Shown here: positions 1-8,583 of the stretch, in pieces
Layout of the letters: every line of letters begins with the position of its first letter
Numbering within the stretch: position 1 is the first letter of the stretch
Assembly: GCF_033542235.1 (NCBI RefSeq)
Contig: NZ_JAWRCU010000012.1
Location: 1 to 64,000 of the forward strand
Direction of reading: 5' to 3'
Origin: JAWRCU01 sp033542235
GTDB lineage: Bacteria > Pseudomonadota > Alphaproteobacteria > Rhizobiales > Rhizobiaceae
Length of the DNA: 64,000 bases
Program-made: the position numbers and the translations under genes
Notes under the pieces: generated by a model
The model's input: only the letters and a program-made list of their open reading frames with translations
What the model was told of the DNA's origin: nothing
The model's database searches: none

Positions 1-94
1 GAAAGCTACTGATCTTCGCCAATGCCGTCGTCGAGCGCGGCACTCCATGGATAAGAAAAGCACCCCAACAGCATCTCGCCCGCTAATGGTTGCG

Positions 95-234
95 CTTCTC
101 CCACAAGGGGAGAAGGGGGAGCTTGGCGTTTTCGGTTGCTGCAAATCGCCGACGCTGGAGATTGGCAGAGGCGCAAATGTAGTGCTCCCCCTTCTCCCCC
201 TGTGGGAGAAGGTGGCTCGGCGCGAAGCGCCGAG
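95..234. repeat. Rhizobial intergenic palindromic repeat
   Basis: Bases 95-122 (starting CTTCTCCCACAAGGGGAG) and 184-212 (ending TGTGGGAGAAG) are near-perfect inverted copies about 60 bases apart. They are followed by a small hairpin at 216-234 (CTCGGCGC-GAA-GCGCCGAG). This layout matches the mosaic intergenic repeats common in Mesorhizobium and relatives, which is family knowledge and was not searched. Apart from this element I see nothing gene-like in bases 1-281. Confidence 0.75.
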
Positions 235-281
235 TCGGATGAGGGGTGATCGAAGGGCCCTGCGTTGCCGGAGAGAGCAAT

Positions 282-569
282 TCAGATCACGAAAGAGCGC
301 CTGCTCAGGTGTTCGCCCCCGTCGCCCTCGGTCGCCTCGCGATAGGCGTTCACAAGCGCGTCCGGCGCCTCGCCCGCAAAATCCGAACGATATTCGCTTG
401 TTTCGAGTGCCCAGCGCCGCGCGGACGTTCGCGCGCGTTGGCTGCCGTGGATATTTGCCTGCCGGCCTGATTGTGTGCCCCGCCCTTGCTCGGCGGAGAC
501 CTCTTTCGCGACGATCGACTGTATGGACGCAGCCGCTTTTCTGCAGAGGTCGACGAGATCAGAGAGCAT
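282..569 (-). CDS. Small hypothetical protein
   Basis: A 95-residue reading frame starting MLSDLVDLCRKAAASIQ. The ATG at 569 is preceded on the minus strand by GAAAGAAGG at a good ribosome-binding distance, which is why I prefer it to the in-frame ATG at 623. The first 25 residues could form an amphipathic helix; the rest is polar, Arg-rich and low in recognisable pattern. I see no domain, signal peptide or membrane segment. It lies between a palindromic repeat and the oxyR stop, so it may be a decayed or unexpressed frame. Existence is uncertain and function unknown. Confidence 0.35.
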   Translation of the reverse strand: MLSDLVDLCRKAAASIQSIVAKEVSAEQGRGTQSGRQANIHGSQRARTSARRWALETSEYRSDFAGEAPDALVNAYREATEGDGGEHLSRRSFVI

Positions 570-643
570 TGCGGCACCTTCTTTCATGAACCGCATCTTT
601 ATCGCCGGATAGATATTAACCAACCACTAACCATGAAAGTTCG

Positions 644-1579
644 TCATCGAGGCTCTGCCGGGCGTCTGGGCTGCCCTTGCGCATGGTTTTGCGCATGGAT
701 CTCCCTGATGATGCCTGCGAGTTCGGCGCATTCCTGATTGCGCTGGCTTGTCCTGCGCCAGGCAAGGCAGAGCCTGCGTTGCGGCCCGGGTTTGGAGAAG
801 GGCACGATCCTGACCTCACCCGTCGCGCCGGCAGCGGAGAGCGCAATCTCCGGGACAAGCGTCACGCCAAGGCCATGCGCCACCATCTGCATGAGCGTCG
901 TAAGGCTGGTCGCTCCGTAGCTGGCCATCGCCAACGGCCTGACGTTCCCGCAGATGGCAAGCGCCTGATCGCGCAGGCAGTGCCCCTCCTCGAGGAGCAT
1001 CAGCCGCTCCAATGCCGGGCTCTCCGGTGGAACCGGCGCGACAATGGTGTCGTCATTGGCCGGGACGGCAAGGAAGAAGCGGTCGGTGAAAAGCTCTTGG
1101 ATCTGGAGCCCGGGATAATCGAGAGGCAGTGCCGCGATGAATGCGTCGATCCGGCCGGCATTCGCCTCTTCCACCAGAGTGGCCGTGACGGCTTCGCGCA
1201 GCTCCACGACGAGGGCGGGATAGCGCGTTTTCAGATCCGCGAGAATGCGAGGCAGGATGTAGGGCGCGACGGTCGGGATGATGCCCAGCCGAAACCGACG
1301 TTCCGTGGCGAGGCGGCCCGACAGGGCAACCGTTTCGAGCTCGCGCACCGCATTCAGAATGTTTTCGATCCGCGGCTGAAGGGCGATCGCGTCTTCGGTC
1401 AGGCGAACGCCTTTCGCCCCGCGTTCGAACAGCCTGCAATCGAGCTTCGACTCCATCTCTGCGATCTGGGCGGAAAGGGCCGGCTGGCTCACACCGGCAT
1501 GCTCGGCCGCCCGGCCAAAATGCAACGTGCGTGAAAGCGCTTCGAAATAGAGGAGCTGCCGGAGTGTGAGACGGATCAT
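644..1579 (-). CDS. oxyR: Hydrogen-peroxide sensing LysR-type regulator OxyR
   Basis: A 311-residue LysR-family regulator. The N-terminal winged helix-turn-helix covers about residues 3-62 (FGRAAEHAGVSQPALSAQI), followed by a periplasmic-binding-protein-like effector domain. The redox signature is present: GHCLRDQALAIC places two cysteines nine residues apart, as in E. coli OxyR Cys199/Cys208, which form the peroxide-induced disulfide. Its start faces katG across a 268-base control region, the classic arrangement in which oxidised OxyR activates catalase-peroxidase. The C-terminal tail (after about residue 290) is Arg/Gln/Pro-rich and variable. The start is the ATG at 1579, in the expected place for the LysR N-terminus (MIRLTLRQLLYFEAL). 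Confidence 0.93.
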   Translation of the reverse strand: MIRLTLRQLLYFEALSRTLHFGRAAEHAGVSQPALSAQIAEMESKLDCRLFERGAKGVRLTEDAIALQPRIENILNAVRELETVALSGRLATERRFRLGIIPTVAPYILPRILADLKTRYPALVVELREAVTATLVEEANAGRIDAFIAALPLDYPGLQIQELFTDRFFLAVPANDDTIVAPVPPESPALERLMLLEEGHCLRDQALAICGNVRPLAMASYGATSLTTLMQMVAHGLGVTLVPEIALSAAGATGEVRIVPFSKPGPQRRLCLAWRRTSQRNQECAELAGIIREIHAQNHAQGQPRRPAEPR

Positions 1580-1607
1580 AAGAGGAAGTTATCGCAGCGA
1601 GCAGGAA

Positions 1608-1629
1608 ACGCAATTTGTGTTTATTGCGT
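1608..1629. promoter_or_regulatory. Candidate OxyR operator in oxyR-katG control region
   Basis: ACGCAAT (1608-1614) and ATTGCGT (1623-1629) form a perfect inverted repeat with an 8-base spacer, about 30 bases upstream of the oxyR start and 220 bases upstream of katG. LysR-type regulators commonly bind such dyads close to their own start. The link to OxyR is inferred from position; the sequence is not the enterobacterial ATAG-type site. Confidence 0.5.
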
Positions 1630-1847
1630 CCCCGGCCTAGACTGACGGCCTGCCAGCCGGCGCCGATGCCGGCCGGTCATCTCGGCATAGCCAACATGGT
1701 GCAAGGAGGCGAAGCCGCGACAAAACCAAGTGCGAGAACTTCGGCGGAGGCGCCGGTTCCCGGAAGCGAAATCCGGTCACCGTGAGTTCCGGGATTCACG
1801 ATAGTTCCATATACGACCACTCGAACAGAACACGATCGGAGCGAAAC

Positions 1848-4040
1848 ATGGATGCAAAAACTGACGAAAACGGCGCCGGCAAATGCCCGTTCAGCGGAGG
1901 CTCAGGTGGGCGCAGGAATCGCGACTGGTGGCCGAATCAGCTGGACGTCCAGGTTCTCCATCGAAACTCCAATTTGTCCGATCCGATGGGCGAGAAGTTC
2001 GATTATGCCGAGGAGTTCAAGAGCCTCGACCTGAACGCCGTGATCAAGGACCTGCACGCGGTGATGACGGAGTCGCAGGACTGGTGGCCGGCCGATTTCG
2101 GCCACTATGGCGGTCTGATTATCCGCATGGCGTGGCATAGCGCGGGCACCTATCGCATTACCGACGGCCGCGGCGGCGCCGGCGCCGGACAGCAGCGTTT
2201 TGCGCCGCTCAACAGCTGGCCGGACAATGCCAACCTCGACAAGGCCCGCCGGCTGCTGTGGCCGGTGAAGCAGAAATACGGCCGCAAGATTTCATGGGCC
2301 GACCTGCTGATCCTCGCCGGCAACGTCGCGCTGGAGTCGATGGGCTTCAAGACGTTTGGTTTCGCGGGCGGCCGAGCCGATGTCTGGGAGCCCGAGGAAC
2401 TCTTCTGGGGTCCCGAGGGAACATGGCTGGGCGACGAGCGCTACAGCGGCGAACGCCAGCTTGCCGAGCCGCTTGGCGCCGTGCAGATGGGCCTCATCTA
2501 CGTCAACCCCGAAGGTCCGAACGGCAACCCGGATCCTGTGGCGGCGGCCAAGGACATCCGCGAGACCTTCTTCCGCATGGCCATGAATGACGAGGAGACC
2601 GTCGCGCTGATCGCGGGCGGCCACAGCTTCGGCAAGACCCACGGCGCGGGCGATCCCTCCTTCGTTGGTCCCGAGCCGGAAGCCGCCGCAATCGAGGATC
2701 AGGGCCTCGGCTGGAAGAGCAGACACGGCACCGGCTTTGGGGGCGACACCATCACCGGTGGTCCGGAAGTCACCTGGACCCAGACGCCGACGAAATGGAG
2801 CAATCTCTTCTTCAAGAACCTGTTCGAGCACGAATGGGAGCTGACCAAGAGCCCGGCCGGCGCCTATCAGTGGAAGGCGAAGAATGCGCAGCCAACGATC
2901 CCGGACGCGCACGACCCGTCGAAGAAGCATGTTCCGACCATGCTGACGACCGACCTGTCGCTACGGTTCGACCCGATCTACGAGAAGATCTCGCGGCGCT
3001 TCTATGAGCATCCCGATGAGTTCGCGGACGCGTTTGCCCGCGCCTGGTTCAAGCTTACCCACCGCGACATGGGTCCGCGGGTGCGCTATCTCGGCCCGCT
3101 CGTTCCGCAGGAAGAGCTGATCTGGCAGGACCCGGTTCCGGCGCTCGACCACGAACTGGTCAGCGACCAGGACATCGCCGACCTCAAGGCCAAGATCCTG
3201 GCGTCCGGCCTGTCTGTTGCCGAGCTCGTCTCGACGGCCTGGGCTTCCGCCTCGACGTTCCGCGGCTCAGACAAGCGCGGCGGAGCGAATGGCGCCCGCA
3301 TTCGCCTGGCCCCCCAGAAAGACTGGGAGGTGAACCAGCCGGCCCAGCTCGCGAAGGTGCTTTCGAAGCTTGAAGCGATCCAGAAGGAGTTCAACGCCGC
3401 GCAAACGGGCGACAAGAAGGTGTCGCTGGCCGACCTGATCGTGCTCGGCGGCTCCGCGGCGGTCGAGAAGGCCGCCAAGGATGCAGGGACCGAGGTGGAG
3501 GTGCCCTTCACGCCGGGCCGGACGGACGCCTCCCAGGAGCAGACGGATATCCAGTCCTTCGCCCCGCTCGAGCCGCGTGCCGACGCTTTCCGCAACTACA
3601 TCAGCGCCAGCAAGCTGCAGTTCATGGCGCCCGAAGAGGCGCTGGTGGACAGGGCGCAGCTCTTAAGGCTGACCGGGCCGGAAATGACTGTCCTGCTTGG
3701 CGGCTTGCGTGTGCTCGGTGCCAATGCGGGCCATTCCACGCACGGTGTCTTCACGGACAGGCCGGAGCAGCTGACCAACGACTTCTTCGTCAACCTGCTC
3801 ACCATGAAAACCGAGTGGCAGCCGTCGCCCGAGGTGGAGGGTGTCTACGAAGGCCGCGACCGCAAGACGAAGCAGCTGCGGTGGACCGGCACCCGCGTCG
3901 ACCTGATCTTCGGTTCGCACTCGCAGCTGCGTGCGTTCGCGGAGGTCTATGCCTGCGCCGATTCTCAAGCGAAGTTCGTGAACGACTTCGTGGCGGCGTG
4001 GACCAAGGTCATGAATGCCGACCGGTTCGATCTCGCCTGA
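1848..4040 (+). CDS. katG: Catalase-peroxidase KatG
   Basis: Bifunctional haem catalase-peroxidase of 730 residues, the usual length, that removes hydrogen peroxide. The distal haem pocket is in RMAWHSAGTYR (Arg93, Trp96, His97) and the proximal histidine is in GGHSFGKTHGAG. The tyrosine of the Trp-Tyr-Met adduct lies in GLIYVNPEGPNG. The second, degenerate peroxidase domain (about residues 420-730) is complete. I start at the ATG at 1848, preceded by CGGAGCGA and giving MDAKTDENGAGKCPF; an in-frame GTG at 1782 would add 22 residues not typical of the family. Divergent from oxyR, so probably peroxide-induced. It is followed by a strong hairpin. Confidence 0.96.
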   Translation: MDAKTDENGAGKCPFSGGSGGRRNRDWWPNQLDVQVLHRNSNLSDPMGEKFDYAEEFKSLDLNAVIKDLHAVMTESQDWWPADFGHYGGLIIRMAWHSAGTYRITDGRGGAGAGQQRFAPLNSWPDNANLDKARRLLWPVKQKYGRKISWADLLILAGNVALESMGFKTFGFAGGRADVWEPEELFWGPEGTWLGDERYSGERQLAEPLGAVQMGLIYVNPEGPNGNPDPVAAAKDIRETFFRMAMNDEETVALIAGGHSFGKTHGAGDPSFVGPEPEAAAIEDQGLGWKSRHGTGFGGDTITGGPEVTWTQTPTKWSNLFFKNLFEHEWELTKSPAGAYQWKAKNAQPTIPDAHDPSKKHVPTMLTTDLSLRFDPIYEKISRRFYEHPDEFADAFARAWFKLTHRDMGPRVRYLGPLVPQEELIWQDPVPALDHELVSDQDIADLKAKILASGLSVAELVSTAWASASTFRGSDKRGGANGARIRLAPQKDWEVNQPAQLAKVLSKLEAIQKEFNAAQTGDKKVSLADLIVLGGSAAVEKAAKDAGTEVEVPFTPGRTDASQEQTDIQSFAPLEPRADAFRNYISASKLQFMAPEEALVDRAQLLRLTGPEMTVLLGGLRVLGANAGHSTHGVFTDRPEQLTNDFFVNLLTMKTEWQPSPEVEGVYEGRDRKTKQLRWTGTRVDLIFGSHSQLRAFAEVYACADSQAKFVNDFVAAWTKVMNADRFDLA

Positions 4041-4072
4041 GCAATGGAGCTTTTTGCTCTGGATCGGAAATG

Positions 4073-4098
4073 CAAGGCGCGGCGAAAGCCGCGCCTTG
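4073..4098. terminator. Hairpin terminator shared by katG and aqpZ
   Basis: CAAGGCGCGGC (4073-4083) pairs perfectly with GCCGCGCCTTG (4088-4098) around a GAAA tetraloop. It sits between the converging ends of katG (4040) and aqpZ (4113) and so can terminate both. There is only a weak T-run (TTG) on the katG side. Confidence 0.8.
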
Positions 4099-4112
4099 TT
4101 GCGTTTGGGATA

Positions 4113-4790
4113 TCAGTCCTTCTCGAAGACGCGGCTCTTCGCGACCACGCCGGCAATCGCCCCGCCGATCAGTGGGGCGACGATGAACAGCCATAGCTGC
4201 GCGATCGCTGCCGTGCCGGTGAAGAGCGCTGGACCGATCGACCGCGCCGGGTTGACGGAGGTGCCCGTCACCGGAATGACCGCGAAATGGATCGCGGCAA
4301 GGGTGAGGCCGATGACCAGGCCTGCGAGCACGGTGGTGTGACTGGCGCTGGTCACGCCAAGGATCACGGTTACGAACACGAAAGTCGCGATGATTTCGGT
4401 GATGAATGCCGACCAGGCGCTGTAGGCATTCGGATCCCACCCATTCGCTGCGAAGCCGGTCGTGTGGCCCCCGGCCTGGCCCGACACCATGATCCACAGC
4501 GCGAGCGAGGCGAGAATGCCGCCGATAATCTGCGCGATCCAGTATGGGATCACGTCCTTTGCCGGCAATCTGCCGGCAAGGAAAACGCCGAGCGTAACTG
4601 CGGGGTTGAGATGTGCCCCGGAGATCGGGCCCACTGCATATGCCGCCGCAATCACCCCAATGCCGAACGCGAGACCGATGCCTTCCTGCCCGATCGGCAA
4701 TGCCGTGCCGAACCCTCCGGTGACGACCGACGCAGTACCAATGAACACCAACAAGAACGTGCCCAGAATTTCAGCCAGATAAGTCTTCAT
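4113..4790 (-). CDS. aqpZ: Aquaporin Z
   Basis: Water channel of the major intrinsic protein family, 225 residues with six membrane helices and two half-helices. The two pore signatures are intact: HLNPAVTLG in the first half and SVNPARSIG in the second. The context around the second motif (GTSVNPARS, with the pore arginine) is that of water-selective AqpZ rather than a glycerol facilitator. The start is the ATG at 4790, preceded on the minus strand by GGAGAGGGAC; an upstream in-frame start at 4850 would add 20 residues without a ribosome site. It converges with katG and has no operon partner. Confidence 0.93.
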   Translation of the reverse strand: MKTYLAEILGTFLLVFIGTASVVTGGFGTALPIGQEGIGLAFGIGVIAAAYAVGPISGAHLNPAVTLGVFLAGRLPAKDVIPYWIAQIIGGILASLALWIMVSGQAGGHTTGFAANGWDPNAYSAWSAFITEIIATFVFVTVILGVTSASHTTVLAGLVIGLTLAAIHFAVIPVTGTSVNPARSIGPALFTGTAAIAQLWLFIVAPLIGGAIAGVVAKSRVFEKD

Positions 4791-4975
4791 GTCCCTCTCC
4801 AGACCTACCAAAGTAAATGACGCGCCATTGCTGGTGGCGAATCGCTGCAAAGCGTATTCCCGTAACGGAAACTTTAGAAGCAGCGCATTGCTTAATGAGC
4901 ATCGCCTTGTATATCCTGCCTCGACTCTTGGATCCTTCTTATGAAGTCATCTTCCCATGAGATGAGCAGCCGCGA

Positions 4976-5488
4976 ATGACCGGGCATCTGGCTCTCCGGC
5001 GCGGTACTTCGGCCGACATTCCCTTCCTGATGCGGACCGAAAGATTGGAGGGCTATGGCGAGTTGGTCGGGCGCTGGGAGATGGCTCAGCACGCCGCGGC
5101 GCTCGCCGACCCGCAACATGCCTATTTCGTTGCCGAGGCCGACGGCGAGCCGGTCGGCTTCGCTCTTCTACGCAATTGGGCCTCCTCAAATGGAGTGACG
5201 CTGGTGAAGCGCGTCGCCGTCGCGCGGCCCGGCATTGGCTACGGCAAGGCCATGATGCGCGCCGTCGTCGATACCGCCTTCGCCGAAACGAATGTCCATC
5301 GCTTATGGATCGGCTGTTTCCCCGAGAACCTGCGGGCGCGGCGGACCTATGAAGCAGTGGGTTTCGTGGCCGAGGGGATCGCCCGTGGCAACGTGCTCTT
5401 CCTCGGAAGGCATCGCGACGAGCTGATCCTATCGATGTTGAGGCCGGACTGGGAGGCGCGGAAAGGGTTGACGGCGAGCGAACCTTGA
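4976..5488 (+). CDS. GNAT-family N-acetyltransferase
   Basis: A 170-residue acetyl-CoA-dependent acyltransferase of the GNAT superfamily, most like the RimJ/RimL group. The acetyl-CoA loop region is VKRVAVARPGIGYGKAMMRAVVD (about residues 78-100; the usual Q/RxxGxG/A appears as RPGIGYG), followed by FPENLRARRTYEAVGF, the family's motif B region. The substrate cannot be read from the sequence. The ATG at 4976 is not preceded by a strong ribosome site. It is a single gene between aqpZ and the antitoxin, on the plus strand. Confidence 0.85.
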   Translation: MTGHLALRRGTSADIPFLMRTERLEGYGELVGRWEMAQHAAALADPQHAYFVAEADGEPVGFALLRNWASSNGVTLVKRVAVARPGIGYGKAMMRAVVDTAFAETNVHRLWIGCFPENLRARRTYEAVGFVAEGIARGNVLFLGRHRDELILSMLRPDWEARKGLTASEP

Positions 5489-5535
5489 ATAGCCGATCTC
5501 GCTAGCTCTACACTCGAGTCAGATCGGAGCCAGCA

Positions 5536-5820
5536 ATGGGCAAGGTTTGGACTCTTGAGGACGCGAAGAACAAGTTTTCTGCGGTGGTGGAAGCAGCGCA
5601 ACGGGGTGAGCCACAGCGTATCACCAAGCGTGGTGTTGATGCCGTCGTCGTCCTTTCGGCCCAGGACTATAAGCGGCTGTCGAAACTTGATGCGCGTTCC
5701 AAGAATACATTCGTAGAGCACCTCCTCGATTTCCCGAAGCTGCGGGAAGGGATGGAAGACATTTTTGACTTCGACGAGCGCCCTCAAATAGGGATACGCG
5801 ATATCGTTTTCGACAAATAG
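5536..5820 (+). CDS. Phd/YefM-type antitoxin without a toxin
   Basis: A 94-residue antitoxin with the Phd/YefM fold. The N-terminal DNA-binding half is typical (WTLEDAKNKFSAVVEAAQRGEPQRITKRG, with VDAVVVLSAQDYKRL), and the C-terminal toxin-binding tail ends IRDIVFDK. A ribosome site (GGAGCC) precedes the ATG at 5536. Such antitoxins are normally followed within a few bases by a PIN-domain (VapC/FitB) toxin. Here a GTG at 5827 starts the expected VYLLD, but homology ends after five codons and rsmB follows at 5918. It is therefore probably a solitary antitoxin left after loss of its toxin, and could still repress its own promoter or neutralise related toxins elsewhere. Confidence 0.85.
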   Translation: MGKVWTLEDAKNKFSAVVEAAQRGEPQRITKRGVDAVVVLSAQDYKRLSKLDARSKNTFVEHLLDFPKLREGMEDIFDFDERPQIGIRDIVFDK

Positions 5821-5826
5821 GCCACT

Positions 5827-5917
5827 GTGTATCTCCTGGATCGCCGCCTGTATTGCCCGCTCTTGCAAGCGGATATAGCAAGGCATCAAACGGGCAGCCG
5901 ACGACGGGATCACCGAT
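5827..5917 (+). pseudogene. Remnant of PIN-domain toxin gene
   Basis: GTG at 5827, six bases after the antitoxin stop, encodes VYLLD, the usual start of FitB/VapC toxins (YLLDTN...). After that the frame runs into unrelated sequence (RRLYCPLL) that lacks the conserved Asn and the acidic residues of a PIN nuclease. Only about 90 bases separate the antitoxin from rsmB, too few for the usual roughly 135-residue toxin. I read this as an internal deletion of the toxin. Confidence 0.5.
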
Positions 5918-7207
5918 ATGCGACTTGGCGGAAGGCTGGCAGCAGCCATCGAAGTTCTGGACGACATCGAACGGCGTCACCGTCCCGCGGCCGACGCGCT
6001 GAAGGATTGGGGCCTCTCGCACCGGTTTGCCGGGGCAGGGGACCGCGCCGCCATTGGCAATATCGTCTACGACGCGTTGCGTAGGAGGCGCTCGGCCGGC
6101 TGGCTGTTCGATGCAGATACGCCGCGCGCCGTTGCCTTCGGCGCACTGCTTCTCGAGTGGGGCCAGACGGCAGAATCGCTGAATAGCAGCCTGGAGGGCG
6201 ACCGCTTCGCGCCTGAGCCTTTGTCCGAGGCCGAGCGGCGTTCGATCGAGGAAAGGGGCATGACAACGGCTCCGGATGCAGTCGCTGCCGATTGCCCCGA
6301 CTGGGCCGCGCCGCTTCTGCAGGCGAGTTTTGGCGACGACTGGGTGCCTGAGGCGAAGGCACTTGCCGGACGTCCGCCGCTCGACCTGCGTGCCAACAGA
6401 TTGAAGGCGACGCGCGACAAGGTTGTTGCGGAACTCAGTGACACAGGCGCCGTGCCGACAGCGCTTGCACCGCATGGCATCCGCATCGCGCCGATCGAAG
6501 GCGCTGGCCGGCACCCGAATGTACAGGCCGAGCCATCGTTCCAGAAGGGCTGGTTCGAGGTTCAGGACGAGGGCTCGCAAACGGTAGCCGAGCTTGCAGG
6601 CGTGAAACCCGGCATGCAGGTGCTCGACTTTTGCGCCGGCGCCGGCGGCAAGACGCTCGCTTTGTCGGCTGCGATGCAGAACCGCGGCCAGATCTACGCC
6701 TTCGACTCGGAAAAGGCGCGGCTGGCGCCCATCTTCGAGCGCATCCGCCGCGCCGAGAACCGCAACATCCAGGTGCTGTCGAAGCCGGTCGAGCTCGAAA
6801 GCCATGTCGGTCAGATGGACATCGTCCTGATCGACGCGCCTTGCACGGGTTCGGGCACGTGGCGCCGCCGTCCCGACGCGAAATGGCGGCTGACGCCGAA
6901 GCAGCTCGAGACACGCATCGGAGAGCAGCGCACGATCCTGGCCGACGCCAGCCGCTACGTGAAGCCGGGCGGTCGGCTCGTCTACATCACCTGCTCCCTG
7001 TTTCGAGAGGAGAACCAGGAGCAGATCGCCACGCTCTTGAAGCAGGACGCGGCTTTCGCTCCGGTCGATCACGAGAGCCTGTTCGAAGCGCATTTTCCCG
7101 GAAAATCGGCTGTCGCGCGGATAGATCGCGGTGCTGGCCTCATACTGTCGCCTTTCCGTAGCCACACGGATGGTTTTTTCTTCGCGGCATTGCAGCGAAC
7201 TGCCTGA
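5918..7207 (+). CDS. rsmB: RsmB-like 16S rRNA m5C methyltransferase
   Basis: A 429-residue RsmB/NOP-family S-adenosylmethionine-dependent cytosine-C5 RNA methyltransferase. The N-terminal NusB-like region includes GNIVYDALRRRR. The Rossmann methyltransferase domain begins at VLDFCAGAGGKTLAL (motif I). Motif IV is IDAPCTGSGTWRRRPDAKW and motif VI is YITCSLFREEN; the Cys of TC is the expected nucleophile and the Cys of PC releases the enzyme. It probably modifies C967 of 16S rRNA, as E. coli RsmB does. The plus-strand ATG at 5918 gives MRLGGRLAAAIEVL, the usual start in rhizobia. Plus-strand genes follow up to guaA. Confidence 0.9.
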   Translation: MRLGGRLAAAIEVLDDIERRHRPAADALKDWGLSHRFAGAGDRAAIGNIVYDALRRRRSAGWLFDADTPRAVAFGALLLEWGQTAESLNSSLEGDRFAPEPLSEAERRSIEERGMTTAPDAVAADCPDWAAPLLQASFGDDWVPEAKALAGRPPLDLRANRLKATRDKVVAELSDTGAVPTALAPHGIRIAPIEGAGRHPNVQAEPSFQKGWFEVQDEGSQTVAELAGVKPGMQVLDFCAGAGGKTLALSAAMQNRGQIYAFDSEKARLAPIFERIRRAENRNIQVLSKPVELESHVGQMDIVLIDAPCTGSGTWRRRPDAKWRLTPKQLETRIGEQRTILADASRYVKPGGRLVYITCSLFREENQEQIATLLKQDAAFAPVDHESLFEAHFPGKSAVARIDRGAGLILSPFRSHTDGFFFAALQRTA

Positions 7208-7224
7208 TCCCATGAGGGGACTTC

Positions 7225-7923
7225 ATGGAGCATTTCATCGAGCAGCTGACCAACCCGATCAACGCGGTCGGCCACCTCAACTACATTCTCGTGATCCTGT
7301 CCGTATCGATGAGCAGCATGCGCTGGCTGCGCATTTTCGCAATGGCGAGCGGAATAGTCGGAGTCTTCTACTACGGCTACCTGGTGTCGGACGGCATCAG
7401 CGCGATGTGGGAGTTCATCTTCGCGTCAGTGAATGCGGTCCAGCTGGCGATCATGGCCGTGGCGGGACGGCGTAAATCGATGAATGAAGACGAGGCGCTT
7501 TTCATCGAAACCGTTATGCCGACGCTTGAGGGCAACCTGCGCGCCCGCATGCTGAAGATGGCGCGCTGGCAGACTTGCGAGCCCGGGCATGTGCTTATGG
7601 AGGAAGGCCAGTTGGCGCCTCAGCTCGTGTTCATTGCGCGCGGTGCCGCTAGCGTCGAGAAAGGCGGCAAGATCGTCGGTGTGTGCGGCCCGGGCGATTT
7701 CCTAGGCGAGATGAGCTTTCTGACAGGCCGGCCGGCCTCGGCGACGGTGCGCGTGGCCAATGAGGTACGTTGCTGCGTCTATGATCCTGCGCCGCTGAAG
7801 GCGCTAACGCAGAAAAATCCCGGGATCCGGCAAGCCTTGGAGTTCAGCTTCAACCGGAACCTCGTCGGCAAGCTGGAGCGCATGAACGAGGCCAGCCACC
7901 AGCTGGATACGAGCCCGGTTTGA
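7225..7923 (+). CDS. Membrane protein with cyclic-nucleotide-binding (Popeye-like) domain
   Basis: 232 residues. The first 85 contain two to three hydrophobic segments (about 18-32, 36-54 and 62-80). They are followed by a cNMP-binding beta-barrel (about 95-205) with GHVLMEEGQLAPQLVFIARGAASV and the phosphate-binding-cassette region GPGDFLGEMSFLTGRPASATVRV. The FLGEMSFLTG...SATVR pattern fits a working CRP-type pocket (Glu plus Arg). Membrane helices followed by this domain resemble bacterial relatives of the Popeye-domain proteins, which bind cAMP in animals. The gene follows rsmB by 17 bases and is probably co-transcribed. There is no helix-turn-helix, so it is not a CRP-type regulator. Confidence 0.8.
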   Translation: MEHFIEQLTNPINAVGHLNYILVILSVSMSSMRWLRIFAMASGIVGVFYYGYLVSDGISAMWEFIFASVNAVQLAIMAVAGRRKSMNEDEALFIETVMPTLEGNLRARMLKMARWQTCEPGHVLMEEGQLAPQLVFIARGAASVEKGGKIVGVCGPGDFLGEMSFLTGRPASATVRVANEVRCCVYDPAPLKALTQKNPGIRQALEFSFNRNLVGKLERMNEASHQLDTSPV

Positions 7924-8004
7924 CCTGCCCGACCAACTCTATCGGCTTGCCTTCCCCATGCCTGCCCTGTGATAAGCTGACAAAGTTCAAATGCGAGTGA
8001 CGCC

Positions 8005-8463
8005 ATGGATGCCAAGCCAGTACCCGACGCCGACTACGAAGACCGCGTGCGTGCGTCCTTTGCACGGCAGGCCGCCATGGCGACGATCGGTGCAGAGCTC
8101 ACGCTTGTAACGCCGGGCATCGTCGAGATCGAAATGCCGTACTCGGCGGCGCTCACCCAGCAGCACGGCTTCCTGCATGCAGGCGTGATCTCGACCGCAT
8201 TGGATTCGGCCTGCGGCTATGCCGCATTCTCGCTGATGCCGGAAAACGCCTCGGTGCTCACCATCGAGTTCAAGGTCAACCTGCTCGCGCCCGGCAAGGG
8301 CGAGCGCTTCCTGTTCCGCGGTTCCGTTACCAAGCCCGGTCGCACCATCATCGTCGCCGACGGCCAGGCCTATGCCTTCGGCACCAATGGCGAAGCCAAG
8401 CTCATCGCCACCATGACGGGCACGATGATGACGATCACGGGCCGCGAGGGAATCGCGGGCTGA
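8005..8463 (+). CDS. PaaI-family hotdog thioesterase
   Basis: A 152-residue hotdog-fold acyl-CoA thioesterase of the PaaI/YigI type. The signature is HGFLHAGVISTALDSACGYAAFSLM, where HAG replaces the more common HGG and the Asp/Ser region of the central helix is present. The beta-sheet segments LTIEFKVNLLAPGKGERFLFRGSV and IIVADGQAYAF follow in the expected order. It likely hydrolyses medium-chain or aromatic CoA esters in the cytoplasm; the substrate cannot be read. It stands between the cNMP protein and guaA on the same strand with gaps of 81 and 120 bases. Confidence 0.85.
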   Translation: MDAKPVPDADYEDRVRASFARQAAMATIGAELTLVTPGIVEIEMPYSAALTQQHGFLHAGVISTALDSACGYAAFSLMPENASVLTIEFKVNLLAPGKGERFLFRGSVTKPGRTIIVADGQAYAFGTNGEAKLIATMTGTMMTITGREGIAG

Positions 8464-8583
8464 ACGCGTCGACCACTCGACCGAATATCTGCACGTTGAT
8501 CCATTGCAGCGATTTATGAGGCCGTCTGCCGAAGCCCGGTTCAACCCATTGCGCCGACTCACCTTTTTCTCTAAAGGCCCGCC

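Noticed and set aside
1782..1847. Longer KatG start (GTG at 1782)
   Set aside because: Adds 22 residues not typical of KatG, while ATG 1848 has a good ribosome site and the standard N-terminus.
5347..7213. Long minus-strand frames opposite the antitoxin and rsmB
   Set aside because: They mirror codon structure of clear plus-strand genes and contain no recognisable motifs.
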